Assembly: GCF_004962245.1 (NCBI RefSeq)
Contig: NZ_SUHQ01000009.1
Coordinates: 124,001-188,000 of the forward strand
Direction: 5' to 3'
Origin: Mesorhizobium sp.
GTDB taxonomy: Bacteria > Pseudomonadota > Alphaproteobacteria > Rhizobiales > Rhizobiaceae
DNA length: 64,000 bases
Shown here: positions 33,927 through 41,715 of the stretch, in pieces
How positions within the stretch are numbered: position 1 is the stretch's first letter
How the letters are laid out: the number at the start of each line of letters is the position of its first letter
Program-made: the position numbers and the translations under genes
The notes under the pieces: model-generated
Databases searched by the model: none
What the model was told of the DNA's origin: nothing
What the model saw: the letters and a program-made list of their open reading frames with translations, nothing else

Positions 33927-35249
33927 TTAGGCGGCGTTCGTAACGAACCGTCCATCCGACTGGTCGAGACGACGGCGGATCTGGGTTATCACCATCGAAT
34001 CGTCGGGTACACAGTTTTCATAGGTGAGGAAGTCGCCCGTCTTGACCGGCTTGACCACCTTGGCGCGTTCGGCGAGGCCGAGCGGCAGGGCGCCGCGGGA
34101 GCGCGCGTCCTCCCAGGTCATGGCGAAGCCGCGATAGTCGTTCTCGCCGATCATGCCGAGCGACTGGCCCAGGCCAAGGTCGCTCTTGGCAACCGCCACC
34201 GCTTCGGCGACCGGATGGTCGAGCGGCTCCATGTCGGCGCGCTTGTAGACCACGGCGCGCGCCGCCGACAGCGGCACCTCCAGGCTGGTCAAATGATAGG
34301 GGCGGAAGATCGTGAAATAGGGACCTTTGCCGACCTTGAGGTCGATCATGCGCTCCAGCACGCGCGGATGCCGCGTCTCGATGATGCAGAACACGCCGGG
34401 CGCGACGCCCTTGCCGATCGAATAATCGACCACGCCCTTGCGGTGCAGCACGCCGCCATCCTCGCGCGGGCAGAGCACACTGGCGAGTTCCTCCAGCGTC
34501 GCGGTCGGGCCGTGCATGCCCGGCACGTCCGGCACCAGGCCGGTGGCGTTGGCGATCGCCACCATCTCGATTGCCGTCTTCGAACCGTCGACGAACTCGA
34601 CCAGCATACGCGCATTCATGTTGCGCTCGGCCGCCTCCTTCTCGTAGTCGGCCGGCATGGCGTCGATCTTCAGCGGATTGTTCTTGCCTTTGCCGGCGGC
34701 GATGATGTTGAAGCCGAGGCTCCTGGCAAAACCGATGATCTCCAGCGTGCAGGCAGGCTCGTCGCCGGCGGCACCCGTATAGACGACGCCGGCCTTGCGC
34801 GCTTCCTCCTTGAGGAAGCGGCCGATCGTGATGTCGGCCTCGACGTTGAGCATGACGATATGCTTGCCGTTCTTCATCACTTCGAGCGCGAACAGCGTGC
34901 CGATATTGGGATTGCCTGTCGCGTCGATGATGACGTCGATGCGGCCGGCCGCCGCCAGCGCATGCAGGTCTTCGGTCACCGCGATCTTGCCGGCCTCGAT
35001 GGCGCGGTCGATCGCCGCTGCATTGCCGGCCTGCACGATGTCCGAGCGGTCGTGGCCGGCGAGCAGCGCCGCGTCGATCGCGGCCTGCGGCCTGACTTCG
35101 GAAATGGCGCCGATCCGCATGCCCGGCATCAGCGCGACCTGGACGACGATGTCGGTGCCCATCTGCCCGGCGCCGGCAAGCCCGATGGTGATCGGCCCCT
35201 GCTTTTCAGCGCGTTGCAAAAGTTCCGCTGCAAATTGCGGATGGGCCAT
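33927..35249 (-). CDS. NAD(P)-dependent dehydrogenase with C-terminal SAF domain (homoserine dehydrogenase-like)
   Basis: A 440-residue protein. The N-terminal Rossmann domain begins with IGLAGAGQMGTDIV (about residue 21) and contains VIIDATGNPNIGT; a homoserine-dehydrogenase-like catalytic region follows (VYTGAAGDEPACTLEIIGFAR, about residue 160, and AAGKGKNNPLKIDAMP). The last 80 residues form an SAF-like domain (RAKVVKPVKTGDFLTYENC). Relatives are often mislabelled as flagellar FlgA proteins because of that domain. It is the first gene of a two-gene unit with the kinase. It probably oxidises or isomerises a sugar-derived acid or aldehyde; the substrate is not evident. Confidence 0.75.
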   Translation of the reverse strand: MAHPQFAAELLQRAEKQGPITIGLAGAGQMGTDIVVQVALMPGMRIGAISEVRPQAAIDAALLAGHDRSDIVQAGNAAAIDRAIEAGKIAVTEDLHALAAAGRIDVIIDATGNPNIGTLFALEVMKNGKHIVMLNVEADITIGRFLKEEARKAGVVYTGAAGDEPACTLEIIGFARSLGFNIIAAGKGKNNPLKIDAMPADYEKEAAERNMNARMLVEFVDGSKTAIEMVAIANATGLVPDVPGMHGPTATLEELASVLCPREDGGVLHRKGVVDYSIGKGVAPGVFCIIETRHPRVLERMIDLKVGKGPYFTIFRPYHLTSLEVPLSAARAVVYKRADMEPLDHPVAEAVAVAKSDLGLGQSLGMIGENDYRGFAMTWEDARSRGALPLGLAERAKVVKPVKTGDFLTYENCVPDDSMVITQIRRRLDQSDGRFVTNAA

Positions 35250-35541
35250 GTCGCTTCCTCCAGTTCCTGACGCGCCGCAGCGTCGAAGCCATCACTTTGA
35301 ACATTCCTATTTCCAAATGAAAAATATTTCAACCCGGCATTCGGCAGCCGTCTTCCCAAAACTGTGTGTTCTCGATTTTGTGCGCCCCCCTCATGCGGCT
35401 TCGCTGCACAGCCAGCCAGGGAGCGTAGGAGAAGGCGGTGATGTTTAGTCTAGGATGCAGGCGGCGGCCGCTCAGTTGCCGATGCGCCTATCGCTAACGA
35501 CAAGCCGCGCAACAGATAGCGCCAGCCGGCATGCCGGTGTT

Positions 35542-36648
35542 TTAATCGCCGACTTCGAAGAAGGGCGTGCCGAGCAGGTCGGGAACGACATCGATGCCGA
35601 GGCCGGGCCCGTCTGGAATCCCCATGCGGCTGCCCGCGACCGGCGGCATGTTCGATGCGGTGCGCACCGTCACCCATTCGTGGAAGGCGATGGCGTGCAG
35701 CCGGCGCTCCTCCGGCGTCGACAGCGACAGATGCGCCATGGCCGATGTATCTATCTCGGCGCCGCCAGTGTCCTCGACGGTGATCATGAAGCCCAGATCG
35801 ACGGCAAGGTCACGGATCTGGCGTGTCTTGGTGACGCCGCCGAGCCGCGAGATCTTCAGCGTCAGCCCGTCGGCCGCGCCCTTGCGGTGGATGTCCAGCA
35901 TGTCGTCCAGCGAGGCGACGGATTCGTCGAGCACCATCGGCTTGTCGAGTGAGCGGCGCACCGACAGGCATTCGTCGATCGTGGTGCAGGGCTGCTCGAA
36001 CGTGTAGTCGATGGCGCGCGTGGCATCCGCGAACTGGCGCGCCTGATAGGGCGTCCAGCCGGCATTGGCGTCGCAGAAGATGACGGTGCCCTTCGGCACC
36101 GAAGCGGCGACCGCGCTGACACGCTCGATGTCGTCACGGACATTGCCGCCGACCTTGACCTGCAGCCGGTGGAACCCGTCCTTGACGATGCGCTTGGCAA
36201 GCGCGGCCATGGCGTCGACCGTGCCATGGGTCACGACCTTGTAGAGCTCCGCCGTCTCACTCTCGCGCCCGCCAAGCAGCGTCACCAGCGGCACATCGGC
36301 GGCGCGTGCCGCGAGATCCCAGCATGCCATGTCGAGTGCCGACTTGATGTAGGGATGGCCCTTGAACACCGTGTCCATCAGCCGGCCGATACTGGCCAGC
36401 CCGCGCGGCTCGTGGCCGATAAGATGCGGCGCGATTTCCACGACACCGGCACGAACGCCAGCGGCGAAGGCGGGGGAATAGAAATTGCCGAGCGGCGCCA
36501 TCTCGCCCCAGCCGGTCAGCCCGCTGTCGGAGGTGATGGCGACAATCACCGCGTCGAAGGCGTCGGCGACACGCCCCTTGGACATGCGGTAAGGCCCGTC
36601 CACGAAGGGCTGCACGACATGATAGGCCTTGATGGTTTTGATCTTCAC
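35542..36648 (-). CDS. Enolase-superfamily enzyme, mandelate racemase/muconate lactonizing subgroup (possibly cis-3-hydroxyproline dehydratase-like)
   Basis: A 368-residue protein with the N-terminal capping domain (1-120) and the barrel domain. Predicted metal ligands are Asp193 (FCDANAGW), Glu218 (FEQP) and Asp241 (VLDES). Catalytic lysines are Lys165 and Lys265 (LKISRLGG). The usual KxK on strand 2 reads Gln163-Val-Lys165, so one Lys is replaced. The RLQVKVGG pattern reminds me of cis-3-hydroxy-L-proline dehydratases and related amino-acid-derivative enzymes. A GntR regulator sits 87 bp upstream on the same strand. The reaction is a racemisation or dehydration begun by proton abstraction next to a carboxylate; the substrate is unproven. 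Confidence 0.8.
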   Translation of the reverse strand: MKIKTIKAYHVVQPFVDGPYRMSKGRVADAFDAVIVAITSDSGLTGWGEMAPLGNFYSPAFAAGVRAGVVEIAPHLIGHEPRGLASIGRLMDTVFKGHPYIKSALDMACWDLAARAADVPLVTLLGGRESETAELYKVVTHGTVDAMAALAKRIVKDGFHRLQVKVGGNVRDDIERVSAVAASVPKGTVIFCDANAGWTPYQARQFADATRAIDYTFEQPCTTIDECLSVRRSLDKPMVLDESVASLDDMLDIHRKGAADGLTLKISRLGGVTKTRQIRDLAVDLGFMITVEDTGGAEIDTSAMAHLSLSTPEERRLHAIAFHEWVTVRTASNMPPVAGSRMGIPDGPGLGIDVVPDLLGTPFFEVGD

Positions 36649-36675
36649 GTTCTCTGTCCGTTGTCTGTGATGTCC

Positions 36676-36727
36676 CGACGAAGCCGCCCATTGGCGGCTT
36701 CTGTCGGCTCGGCCGCCAATTGGCGGC
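36676..36727. repeat. Twin palindromes between GntR and enolase-family genes
   Basis: Two adjacent dyads share the core GCCGCC/GGCGGC. GAAGCCGCC (36680-36688) pairs with GGCGGCTTC (36693-36701), extended by CGAC/GTCG outer arms (36676-36706). A perfect 16-bp palindrome GCCGCCAATTGGCGGC lies at 36712-36727. They occupy most of the 87-bp gap. They could act as an intra-operon attenuator or as a regulator site. Confidence 0.6.
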
Positions 36728-36735
36728 TTCGTGGT

Positions 36736-37473
36736 TCAGCCGCCCTCCGGCCGGTTTTGCGTCAGGCCGGCACGGTCGGCCTTGGCCCCTTTGGAAGCGC
36801 GCTGTTCGAGGCTGCGTGCATAGCCAAGCAGTTCCTCGAAATCGAGTTCGATATGCTCGCGGGCGTGGCGCTGGGCGGCGCGCATGTCGGCGCCCTTCAG
36901 CAGCTGGACATAGATCTCGTGGGCGTCCTCGGCTGGCACCGGTTCGTCGCGCGCCCGCTGGTGCAGCGCGAAATACATCTGCAGCCGGCTGGTCAGCCGC
37001 TGCCAGGTCTCCAGCAGCACCGAATTGTCGGCCCACTCGTGGATCAGGCCGTGCAGCTGAAGCGCCGTTTCGATCTGCCGGGTGGTGTCGAGGTTCCGCG
37101 TCGCCTGCTTCACGGCCTCGTGGCGCCGGTCGAGCTCGTTGAAGAAGCGCTGGTCGCGAAGCGGCCATGTCCGCTCGATGGCAAACTCGTCCAGCACTTT
37201 GTTGAGCGAATAGGCGTCATCGATGTCCTTGGCCGTCACGTCGATGACGAAGGTCCCGGCATAGGGGATGCTGGTCAGGATGCCTTCCTGCACCAACTCG
37301 CGCATCGCTTCGCGCAGCGGTGCGCGGCTCACCCGCATCTGCTCGGCGATCCTGAGTTCGTTGAGCTTCTGCCCCGGCTCCAACTGGCCGGTCAGGATCG
37401 CGCGCCTGAGCAGCGCCACGATCTCGGCGCGCCTTGTCGTATCCGCGATCGGACTGAAATCCGCCTTCCCCAC
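36736..37473 (-). CDS. GntR-family regulator with FCD domain
   Basis: A 245-residue regulator with a GntR winged helix (ALLRRAILTGQLEPGQKLNELRIAEQMRVSRAPLREAM, about residues 19-57) and an FCD ligand-binding domain (about 85-215, DEFAIERTWPLRD, ALQLHGLIHEW, DAHEIYVQLLKG). The stretch after residue 225 is basic and low in order. A perfect 16-bp palindrome lies 36 bp upstream of the start (37509-37524), so it is probably autoregulated. The neighbours under its control are likely the enolase-superfamily gene downstream and perhaps the 2-oxoglutarate oxygenase upstream. Confidence 0.88.
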   Translation of the reverse strand: MGKADFSPIADTTRRAEIVALLRRAILTGQLEPGQKLNELRIAEQMRVSRAPLREAMRELVQEGILTSIPYAGTFVIDVTAKDIDDAYSLNKVLDEFAIERTWPLRDQRFFNELDRRHEAVKQATRNLDTTRQIETALQLHGLIHEWADNSVLLETWQRLTSRLQMYFALHQRARDEPVPAEDAHEIYVQLLKGADMRAAQRHAREHIELDFEELLGYARSLEQRASKGAKADRAGLTQNRPEGG

Positions 37474-37508
37474 TCGGTCACTCCAGAAGAACCGAAATCA
37501 AGACAAGC

Positions 37509-37524
37509 AGATTGTCGACAATCT
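37509..37524. promoter_or_regulatory. GntR (FadR-type) operator
   Basis: AGATTGTCGACAATCT is a perfect 16-bp palindrome with the TTGT-N2-ACAA core typical of FCD-class GntR operators. It lies between the 3' end of the oxygenase gene and the GntR start, 36 bp from the latter. Confidence 0.75.
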
Positions 37525-37581
37525 AGCAAGAGGCATTTTCGGGGTTCCCGATTCCAAGTGGAAATGGGCGCGCCATCAGCC

Positions 37582-38370
37582 TTAGGCAGCCCGGCCGTAG
37601 AAGCCGACCCGCTCCTCGTCGCTGAACATCACGCCTGGCTTCTCGTAGTAGGAAAACACCGCGATCATGCGTTCGCGCTCGCCTTCGACGGTGGTGACGC
37701 GATGTGCGGTGTTCTTGCCGCGGAAGACGTTGAGCGTGCCCGGCTTCATGCGCAGGATCCTTGCCTCGGGATCGCGCCCTTCGAGCAGTCTGGCGACGCC
37801 GTCGTAATTGGGATTGTCGTCCGAGCGAAGATCGGTGCGGTATTCGAGGTCGCCGCCGCGTTGCGCTGCCTGCAGCAAAAGGGTCGTGGTGAATTCCGAA
37901 CGATCGAAATGCCAGTTCAGCGCCTCGCCGGTGCGATAGGCCATCACATTGGTGCGCGCCAGCGGGTCCTGCATGATGTGCAGCCGCGTCTTTCCCATCG
38001 CTGCCGTCAGGAAGCGCAGCAGCGGTTCGTACTCATAGATGGCAAGCACGAGGCTGCCAGGAATCTGGTCGGCGCAGACCGTATGGCTGATGGTCTCGAC
38101 CTCGCGCAGGGCAGGGTGGTCGGGGGCGAGTTCCGGGATATCGGGCTTGAAGTAGATGTTGTGCATCCGCTTGTGCATGTGCGAGCGCGTCGCCATGACG
38201 GGCTGGATTTCCTGCACCGCCCGTTCAGCCACGCCGGGCCGCAGAAAACCCTCGAGATTGAACATGCCGTCGGCTTTCAGCGCCGCAATCGAGGTCTCCA
38301 CGAGGCGCTTCCATTCGGCGCTGCCTTCACGGTCGAGCGGGTATCGGTCCAGATCGAGAATGTCTTTCAT
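37582..38370 (-). CDS. 2-oxoglutarate/Fe(II)-dependent oxygenase, BesD/HalD-like hydroxylase
   Basis: A 262-residue non-haem iron oxygenase. The facial triad is His154-x-Asp156 (NWHFDRSEF) and His223 (NTAHRV), with a downstream Arg (GERERM) for 2-oxoglutarate. Length, the HFDRSEF...LLLQ pattern, GGDLEY and FRGKNTAHRVTTVEG match the free-standing amino-acid halogenase/hydroxylase group (BesD, HalD). Halogenases have Gly where this protein has Asp156, so hydroxylation is expected. It is divergent from a GcvA-type LysR gene, with a dyad between them (38376-38397). A free amino acid or derivative is a reasonable substrate guess. Confidence 0.78.
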   Translation of the reverse strand: MKDILDLDRYPLDREGSAEWKRLVETSIAALKADGMFNLEGFLRPGVAERAVQEIQPVMATRSHMHKRMHNIYFKPDIPELAPDHPALREVETISHTVCADQIPGSLVLAIYEYEPLLRFLTAAMGKTRLHIMQDPLARTNVMAYRTGEALNWHFDRSEFTTTLLLQAAQRGGDLEYRTDLRSDDNPNYDGVARLLEGRDPEARILRMKPGTLNVFRGKNTAHRVTTVEGERERMIAVFSYYEKPGVMFSDEERVGFYGRAA

Positions 38371-38375
38371 CGTCT

Positions 38376-38397
38376 TATGCTCCCAGGTTCGAGCATA
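38376..38397. promoter_or_regulatory. Inverted repeat in the oxygenase/LysR spacer, candidate LysR site
   Basis: TATGCTC (38376-38382) and GAGCATA (38391-38397) are perfect 7-bp arms separated by 8 bp, directly upstream of the oxygenase ATG and 77 bp from the divergent LysR start. This suits autoregulated LysR control of the oxygenase. Confidence 0.5.
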
Positions 38398-38473
38398 GAA
38401 GACGGCAAAAAAATCTTTCTCTCAACGCCGAAAATTGTTAGTCTTCCGTAGGAAAAACTTATGGAAGGCGCGC

Positions 38474-39376
38474 ATGGAACGGCTCCCTCCGCTGAACGCG
38501 ATCAAGGCCTTCGAGGTCGCGGCGCGCGCCGGCAGCTTCACTTTGGCGGCCACGGAGCTCGGTGTTTCGTCAGCGGCGGTCAGCCAGCAGGTCCGCAATC
38601 TCGAAACCTGGTTCGGCAAGCAACTGTTCGTGCGCAGCGGCAACCGTATCGCGCTGACCGATGCCGGCCACGCGATCTATCCGCAGACGGCGCGTGCCCT
38701 GGGCGACATCGCCGCGATCGGGCGGCGCATGCTGGAAGGCGGCTTGAGAACGCGTCTCGTCGTCAGCGTGCCGTTTTCGCTGGCCGAATTGTGGCTGGCG
38801 CCCAGGCTGGCCGTTCTTCTCGATGCCTTTCCGCAAATGGCGATCGACGTCCGGGTCGAGGACGATCCGGTCGATGTCGTGCGCCAGAATATCGACTTGC
38901 GCATCTCCTATGGCGACTATCACTATCCGGCGCTCAGGATGGTCCGTCTCGTCCATGACGACGTCCTGCCGGTCTGCGCGCCGGACTTCTGGCAAAGATA
39001 CGGCAACGGCGCGTCCAGCCTGGCGGATGTGCACGAGAGCCTGTTCATCCACACCAACTGGGGTCCGAACTATGCCTCGCATCCGACATGGGCGGACTGG
39101 TTCGCGGCGTCGGGCGGCAATCGCTCCCCCGACCCGTCGCACGGGCGGCGCGTCGGACTGTCCAGCCTGGCGATCGCCTCGGCGCGCCTGGGTCTCGGGA
39201 TAGCCCTTGGCCAGAGAGTCATGGCCCGCGCCGATCTGGAGGCGGGTCGGCTGATCGCGCTGTCGTCGGTCTCGGTCCGGCTCGGGCAACCCTATTGCGC
39301 CTTCATGCCTTCGGCAAAGGCCGAGCGTGCCGACGTGGCCGGTCTTGTCGAACTCCTCGGCAGGACGGCGCCCTAG
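38474..39376 (+). CDS. LysR-family transcriptional regulator (GcvA type)
   Basis: A 300-residue regulator starting MERLPPLNAIKAFEVAARAGSFTLAA, the GcvA-type LysR helix-turn-helix (ELGVSSAAVSQQVRNLE, about residues 28-44), followed by a substrate-binding domain with the typical LHNxxWGPN-like segment (IHTNWGPNYASHPTW) and a C-terminal QPYCAFMPSAKAERADVAGL. It is divergent from the 2-oxoglutarate oxygenase it probably controls. Its stop overlaps the convergent membrane protein gene by 4 bp. A diverged copy of its last 90 bases occurs at 40407-40532. Confidence 0.9.
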   Translation: MERLPPLNAIKAFEVAARAGSFTLAATELGVSSAAVSQQVRNLETWFGKQLFVRSGNRIALTDAGHAIYPQTARALGDIAAIGRRMLEGGLRTRLVVSVPFSLAELWLAPRLAVLLDAFPQMAIDVRVEDDPVDVVRQNIDLRISYGDYHYPALRMVRLVHDDVLPVCAPDFWQRYGNGASSLADVHESLFIHTNWGPNYASHPTWADWFAASGGNRSPDPSHGRRVGLSSLAIASARLGLGIALGQRVMARADLEAGRLIALSSVSVRLGQPYCAFMPSAKAERADVAGLVELLGRTAP

Positions 39377-40233
39377 GTATGGCGGTCAACCCGGGAATGA
39401 GACGTTCGTTCAAGAGCCAAGGCTAAAAAACGCCCCACGATGTCGACCAACGTGGCCGGCGCCGACGGACGTTCATCGGGGTCGAATGCGACTCCAATGG
39501 CGGCACCCAGGCCCACTGCCGTCGTCACAGGCCAAAAGTCAAAGCGGGAGGCCAACGCCGGGTAGGCTCCGGCCGGCGAGACAAGACCCGTCGCCAATGA
39601 GGATCGCGCCGCCTCGATTTCGGCCTCCTGGGGCTCTATGCCGCCGACTCTCTCGACGGAGACCACCTTGCCCTCCATAACGAGAATGACGACGACAGGA
39701 ACTCGGAAGAGTGCTGCAAGAGCTTGGGCAGTGATCGAGACGATCGCTTTCGTACCGTCGGCCGCCACGACATCGCGGCTGTAGCCTTGCAGCACCGTCA
39801 CCTGCCTTCTTAGGAGCGCCGCATCAGTTGCCCTGCGCTGGGAGGTAAAGGCAACGGCACTCACGATAAGTCCGATGACAAAAAGCAGTCCGATGGCCCA
39901 GACGTTTGCCGCGTCGTCGACGATCAGCGTATAGCGGGGCTCGGTGAGAAAGAAATTGTAGGCGAGAGCGCCAAGTATCGCCGAAAAGAGGGAGGGCCCC
40001 AAGCCCAAGCCGACGGCCGCTATGGTCACCGGCACCACAAATATGAGGGAGATGTTCGGGATCGCCACTTGGCTCTCGACACCGACAGCCACGACAGCCG
40101 CGAAGGCGGTCATTGCAAACGCAGCGAGATAGCGTACTGCAGCTGGAGCCTCCAATGGTGCCAAGCCCAAAAGCGGATCAGCATCCCGCAACAGTGTGGT
40201 GTCCCATTGCAGCTTCGATTTAACATCGGCCAT
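39373..40233 (-). CDS. KdpD-like DUF4118 membrane protein with GAF-like region, no kinase domain
   Basis: A 286-residue protein with four membrane helices (about residues 30-130: RYLAAFAMTAFAAVVAVGVE, ISLIFVVPVTIAAVGLGLGPS, LGALAYNFFLTEPRYT, WAIGLLFVIGLIVSAVAF), which is the DUF4118 module of the potassium sensor KdpD. A GAF-like region follows (about 155-275). It lacks the N-terminal Usp/KdpD ATP-binding part and any histidine kinase. It may be a stand-alone sensor or a gene fragment that stayed open. Start ATG 40233 is chosen over upstream in-frame codons because the added tail would be atypical. Confidence 0.75.
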   Translation of the reverse strand: MADVKSKLQWDTTLLRDADPLLGLAPLEAPAAVRYLAAFAMTAFAAVVAVGVESQVAIPNISLIFVVPVTIAAVGLGLGPSLFSAILGALAYNFFLTEPRYTLIVDDAANVWAIGLLFVIGLIVSAVAFTSQRRATDAALLRRQVTVLQGYSRDVVAADGTKAIVSITAQALAALFRVPVVVILVMEGKVVSVERVGGIEPQEAEIEAARSSLATGLVSPAGAYPALASRFDFWPVTTAVGLGAAIGVAFDPDERPSAPATLVDIVGRFLALALERTSHSRVDRHT

Positions 40234-40541
40234 TGGTGCAAACTCCCAACCTGTTCCATGCCGTCCTACGCAACGACTCGCTGGCGCAAGCTGTGCGGGC
40301 CGCCGCATAGCGCAAATGTGGGTCAACACGCATAAAAATTCCATTCGTGCGTGAGCCGTAAGAAATAGGAATCTTATAACCCTGTAGCGCCCTCGAACGT
40401 CCTGACCAGCCCTATTGCGCCTTCATGCTGCCAGTTAAGGCGGAGCGTGCCGACATTGCCGGGCTCATCGCGCTGCTCAGCAAAACGGCGCCCTTGGCGT
40501 GGGAGCCGAGGGCGCCGCAGGACCGGGTCTGATGGGGGTTA
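40234..40541. other. Intergenic region holding a LysR gene relic
   Basis: The 308-bp gap between the KdpD-like gene and the efflux adaptor gene holds the LysR 3' relic (40407-40532) and otherwise nothing recognisable in 40234-40406. Confidence 0.5.
40407..40532 (+). pseudogene. 3' relic of a second LysR-type regulator gene
   Basis: In frame it reads QPYCAFMLPVKAERADIAGL, followed by LLSKTAP and then a 13-codon tail to TGA 40530-40532. It aligns with the last 30 residues of the intact LysR protein (QPYCAFMPSAKAERADVAGL, LLGRTAP), and the DNA is roughly 75-80 percent identical by eye. No helix-turn-helix or upstream part remains. It is a remnant of a paralogous gene. Confidence 0.75.
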
Positions 40542-41699
40542 TCAGCTTGCCGGTTTCTGTTGTGGCAGCGGCGAGACCGGCATTCCCGGGCCGATCTTCT
40601 GCAGGTTGCCGGTGATCACCTTGTCGCCCTCCGACACGCCGCTCGAGATGGCCACCAGGTCACCATTGGTCGGCCCGAGCGAAACGATGCGCTGGTCGAC
40701 GGTATTGCCCTTGCCGACGACGTAGACGTACTTGCCGAGCTGGCTCGATCCCAACGCCGTCTGCGGCACCATCAGTGCATCGGGCTGCTGCTTGATGTGC
40801 AGCCTCACGCGAACATATTGGCCTGGCAGCAGCGTGAACTTGGCGTTGCCGATCGTCGCCCGTGCCGTGATGGTGCCGGTCGAATGATCGACCGTGTTGT
40901 CGATGAAGGTGAGCTGGCCTCTCTGGCGCGGTTCCGTATCGCCGGGAAGCAGGACGTCGACATCGATCGGTCCCGCCGCGCGGGCTTCCTCGATCTGCAC
41001 CAGATCCGTTTCGCTCGGATTGAAGGTGACATAGATCGGGTCGAGCTGCACCAGCGTGTTGAGCACCGTGCCGGCGACGCTGACCAGCGTTCCGACCGAG
41101 GCCTGGTTGCGGCCGACGCGCCCGGCGAACGGCGCCTTGATTTCCGAATAACTCAGATTGAGCTCGGCGGTCCGTACAGCCGCCTGGTTCACGGCGAGCG
41201 AGGCCTGGGCCTCGCGCAAGGTGCTGGTGCGCTGGTCGAACGCATCCTTGGCGATGTATCCGCTCTTGGCGAGCTCGGTGCCGCGGCCGAGGCTGGAACG
41301 TGCATAGTCGAGCGTTGCTTCGTCGCGCTGGACCTGAGCCTTCGCCTGATCGAGGGCGGCGTGGAAATCCTCCGGAGCGATCTTATAGAGAAGGTCGCCT
41401 TTTTGGACATCGCTGCCGTCGGGCGCGACCTGCTCCTGCAGATAACCCGGTACGCGCGCCTGCAGCGTGATGCTGCGGATCGGCTCGGTGCGGGCGGCAT
41501 AATCGAGATAGATCGGGATCGTTTTCTTGACGACGCTCACCACCGGCACCGGCATGACAAACGCCGCGGGTTCGGGCGTCGCCGCCCCTGCCGTGCCGGC
41601 ATTGAGGCCGAAATTGCCCATGTCGAGCAAGTGAACGCTGGCCACCGAGATCGCCCCGACGGCAACAGCCGCTCCCAACGCGATTTTCCATTTACGCAT
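40542..41699 (-). CDS. RND efflux periplasmic adaptor subunit (MexE/AcrA family)
   Basis: A 385-residue membrane fusion protein: an N-terminal signal anchor (WKIALGAAVAVGAISVASVHLL, about residues 4-25), a lipoyl/barrel-sandwich domain split by an alpha hairpin (AALDQAKAQVQRDEATLDYARSSL...), and beta-barrel and membrane-proximal domains (IKAPFAGRVGRNQASVGTLV, TFIDNTVDHSTGTITARA, LLPGQYVRVRL). It links the inner-membrane pump to an outer-membrane channel; no TolC-type gene is nearby. Start ATG 41699 lies 16 bp after the pump stop when read on the minus strand. It is the last gene of the operon. Confidence 0.9.
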   Translation of the reverse strand: MRKWKIALGAAVAVGAISVASVHLLDMGNFGLNAGTAGAATPEPAAFVMPVPVVSVVKKTIPIYLDYAARTEPIRSITLQARVPGYLQEQVAPDGSDVQKGDLLYKIAPEDFHAALDQAKAQVQRDEATLDYARSSLGRGTELAKSGYIAKDAFDQRTSTLREAQASLAVNQAAVRTAELNLSYSEIKAPFAGRVGRNQASVGTLVSVAGTVLNTLVQLDPIYVTFNPSETDLVQIEEARAAGPIDVDVLLPGDTEPRQRGQLTFIDNTVDHSTGTITARATIGNAKFTLLPGQYVRVRLHIKQQPDALMVPQTALGSSQLGKYVYVVGKGNTVDQRIVSLGPTNGDLVAISSGVSEGDKVITGNLQKIGPGMPVSPLPQQKPAS

Positions 41700-41715
41700 G
41701 ATCAATTCTCCAGTC

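Noticed and set aside
36169..38451. 760-codon plus-strand open frame
   Set aside because: It runs antisense across the enolase-family, GntR and oxygenase genes, has no family motifs, and its composition is that of a high-GC shadow frame.
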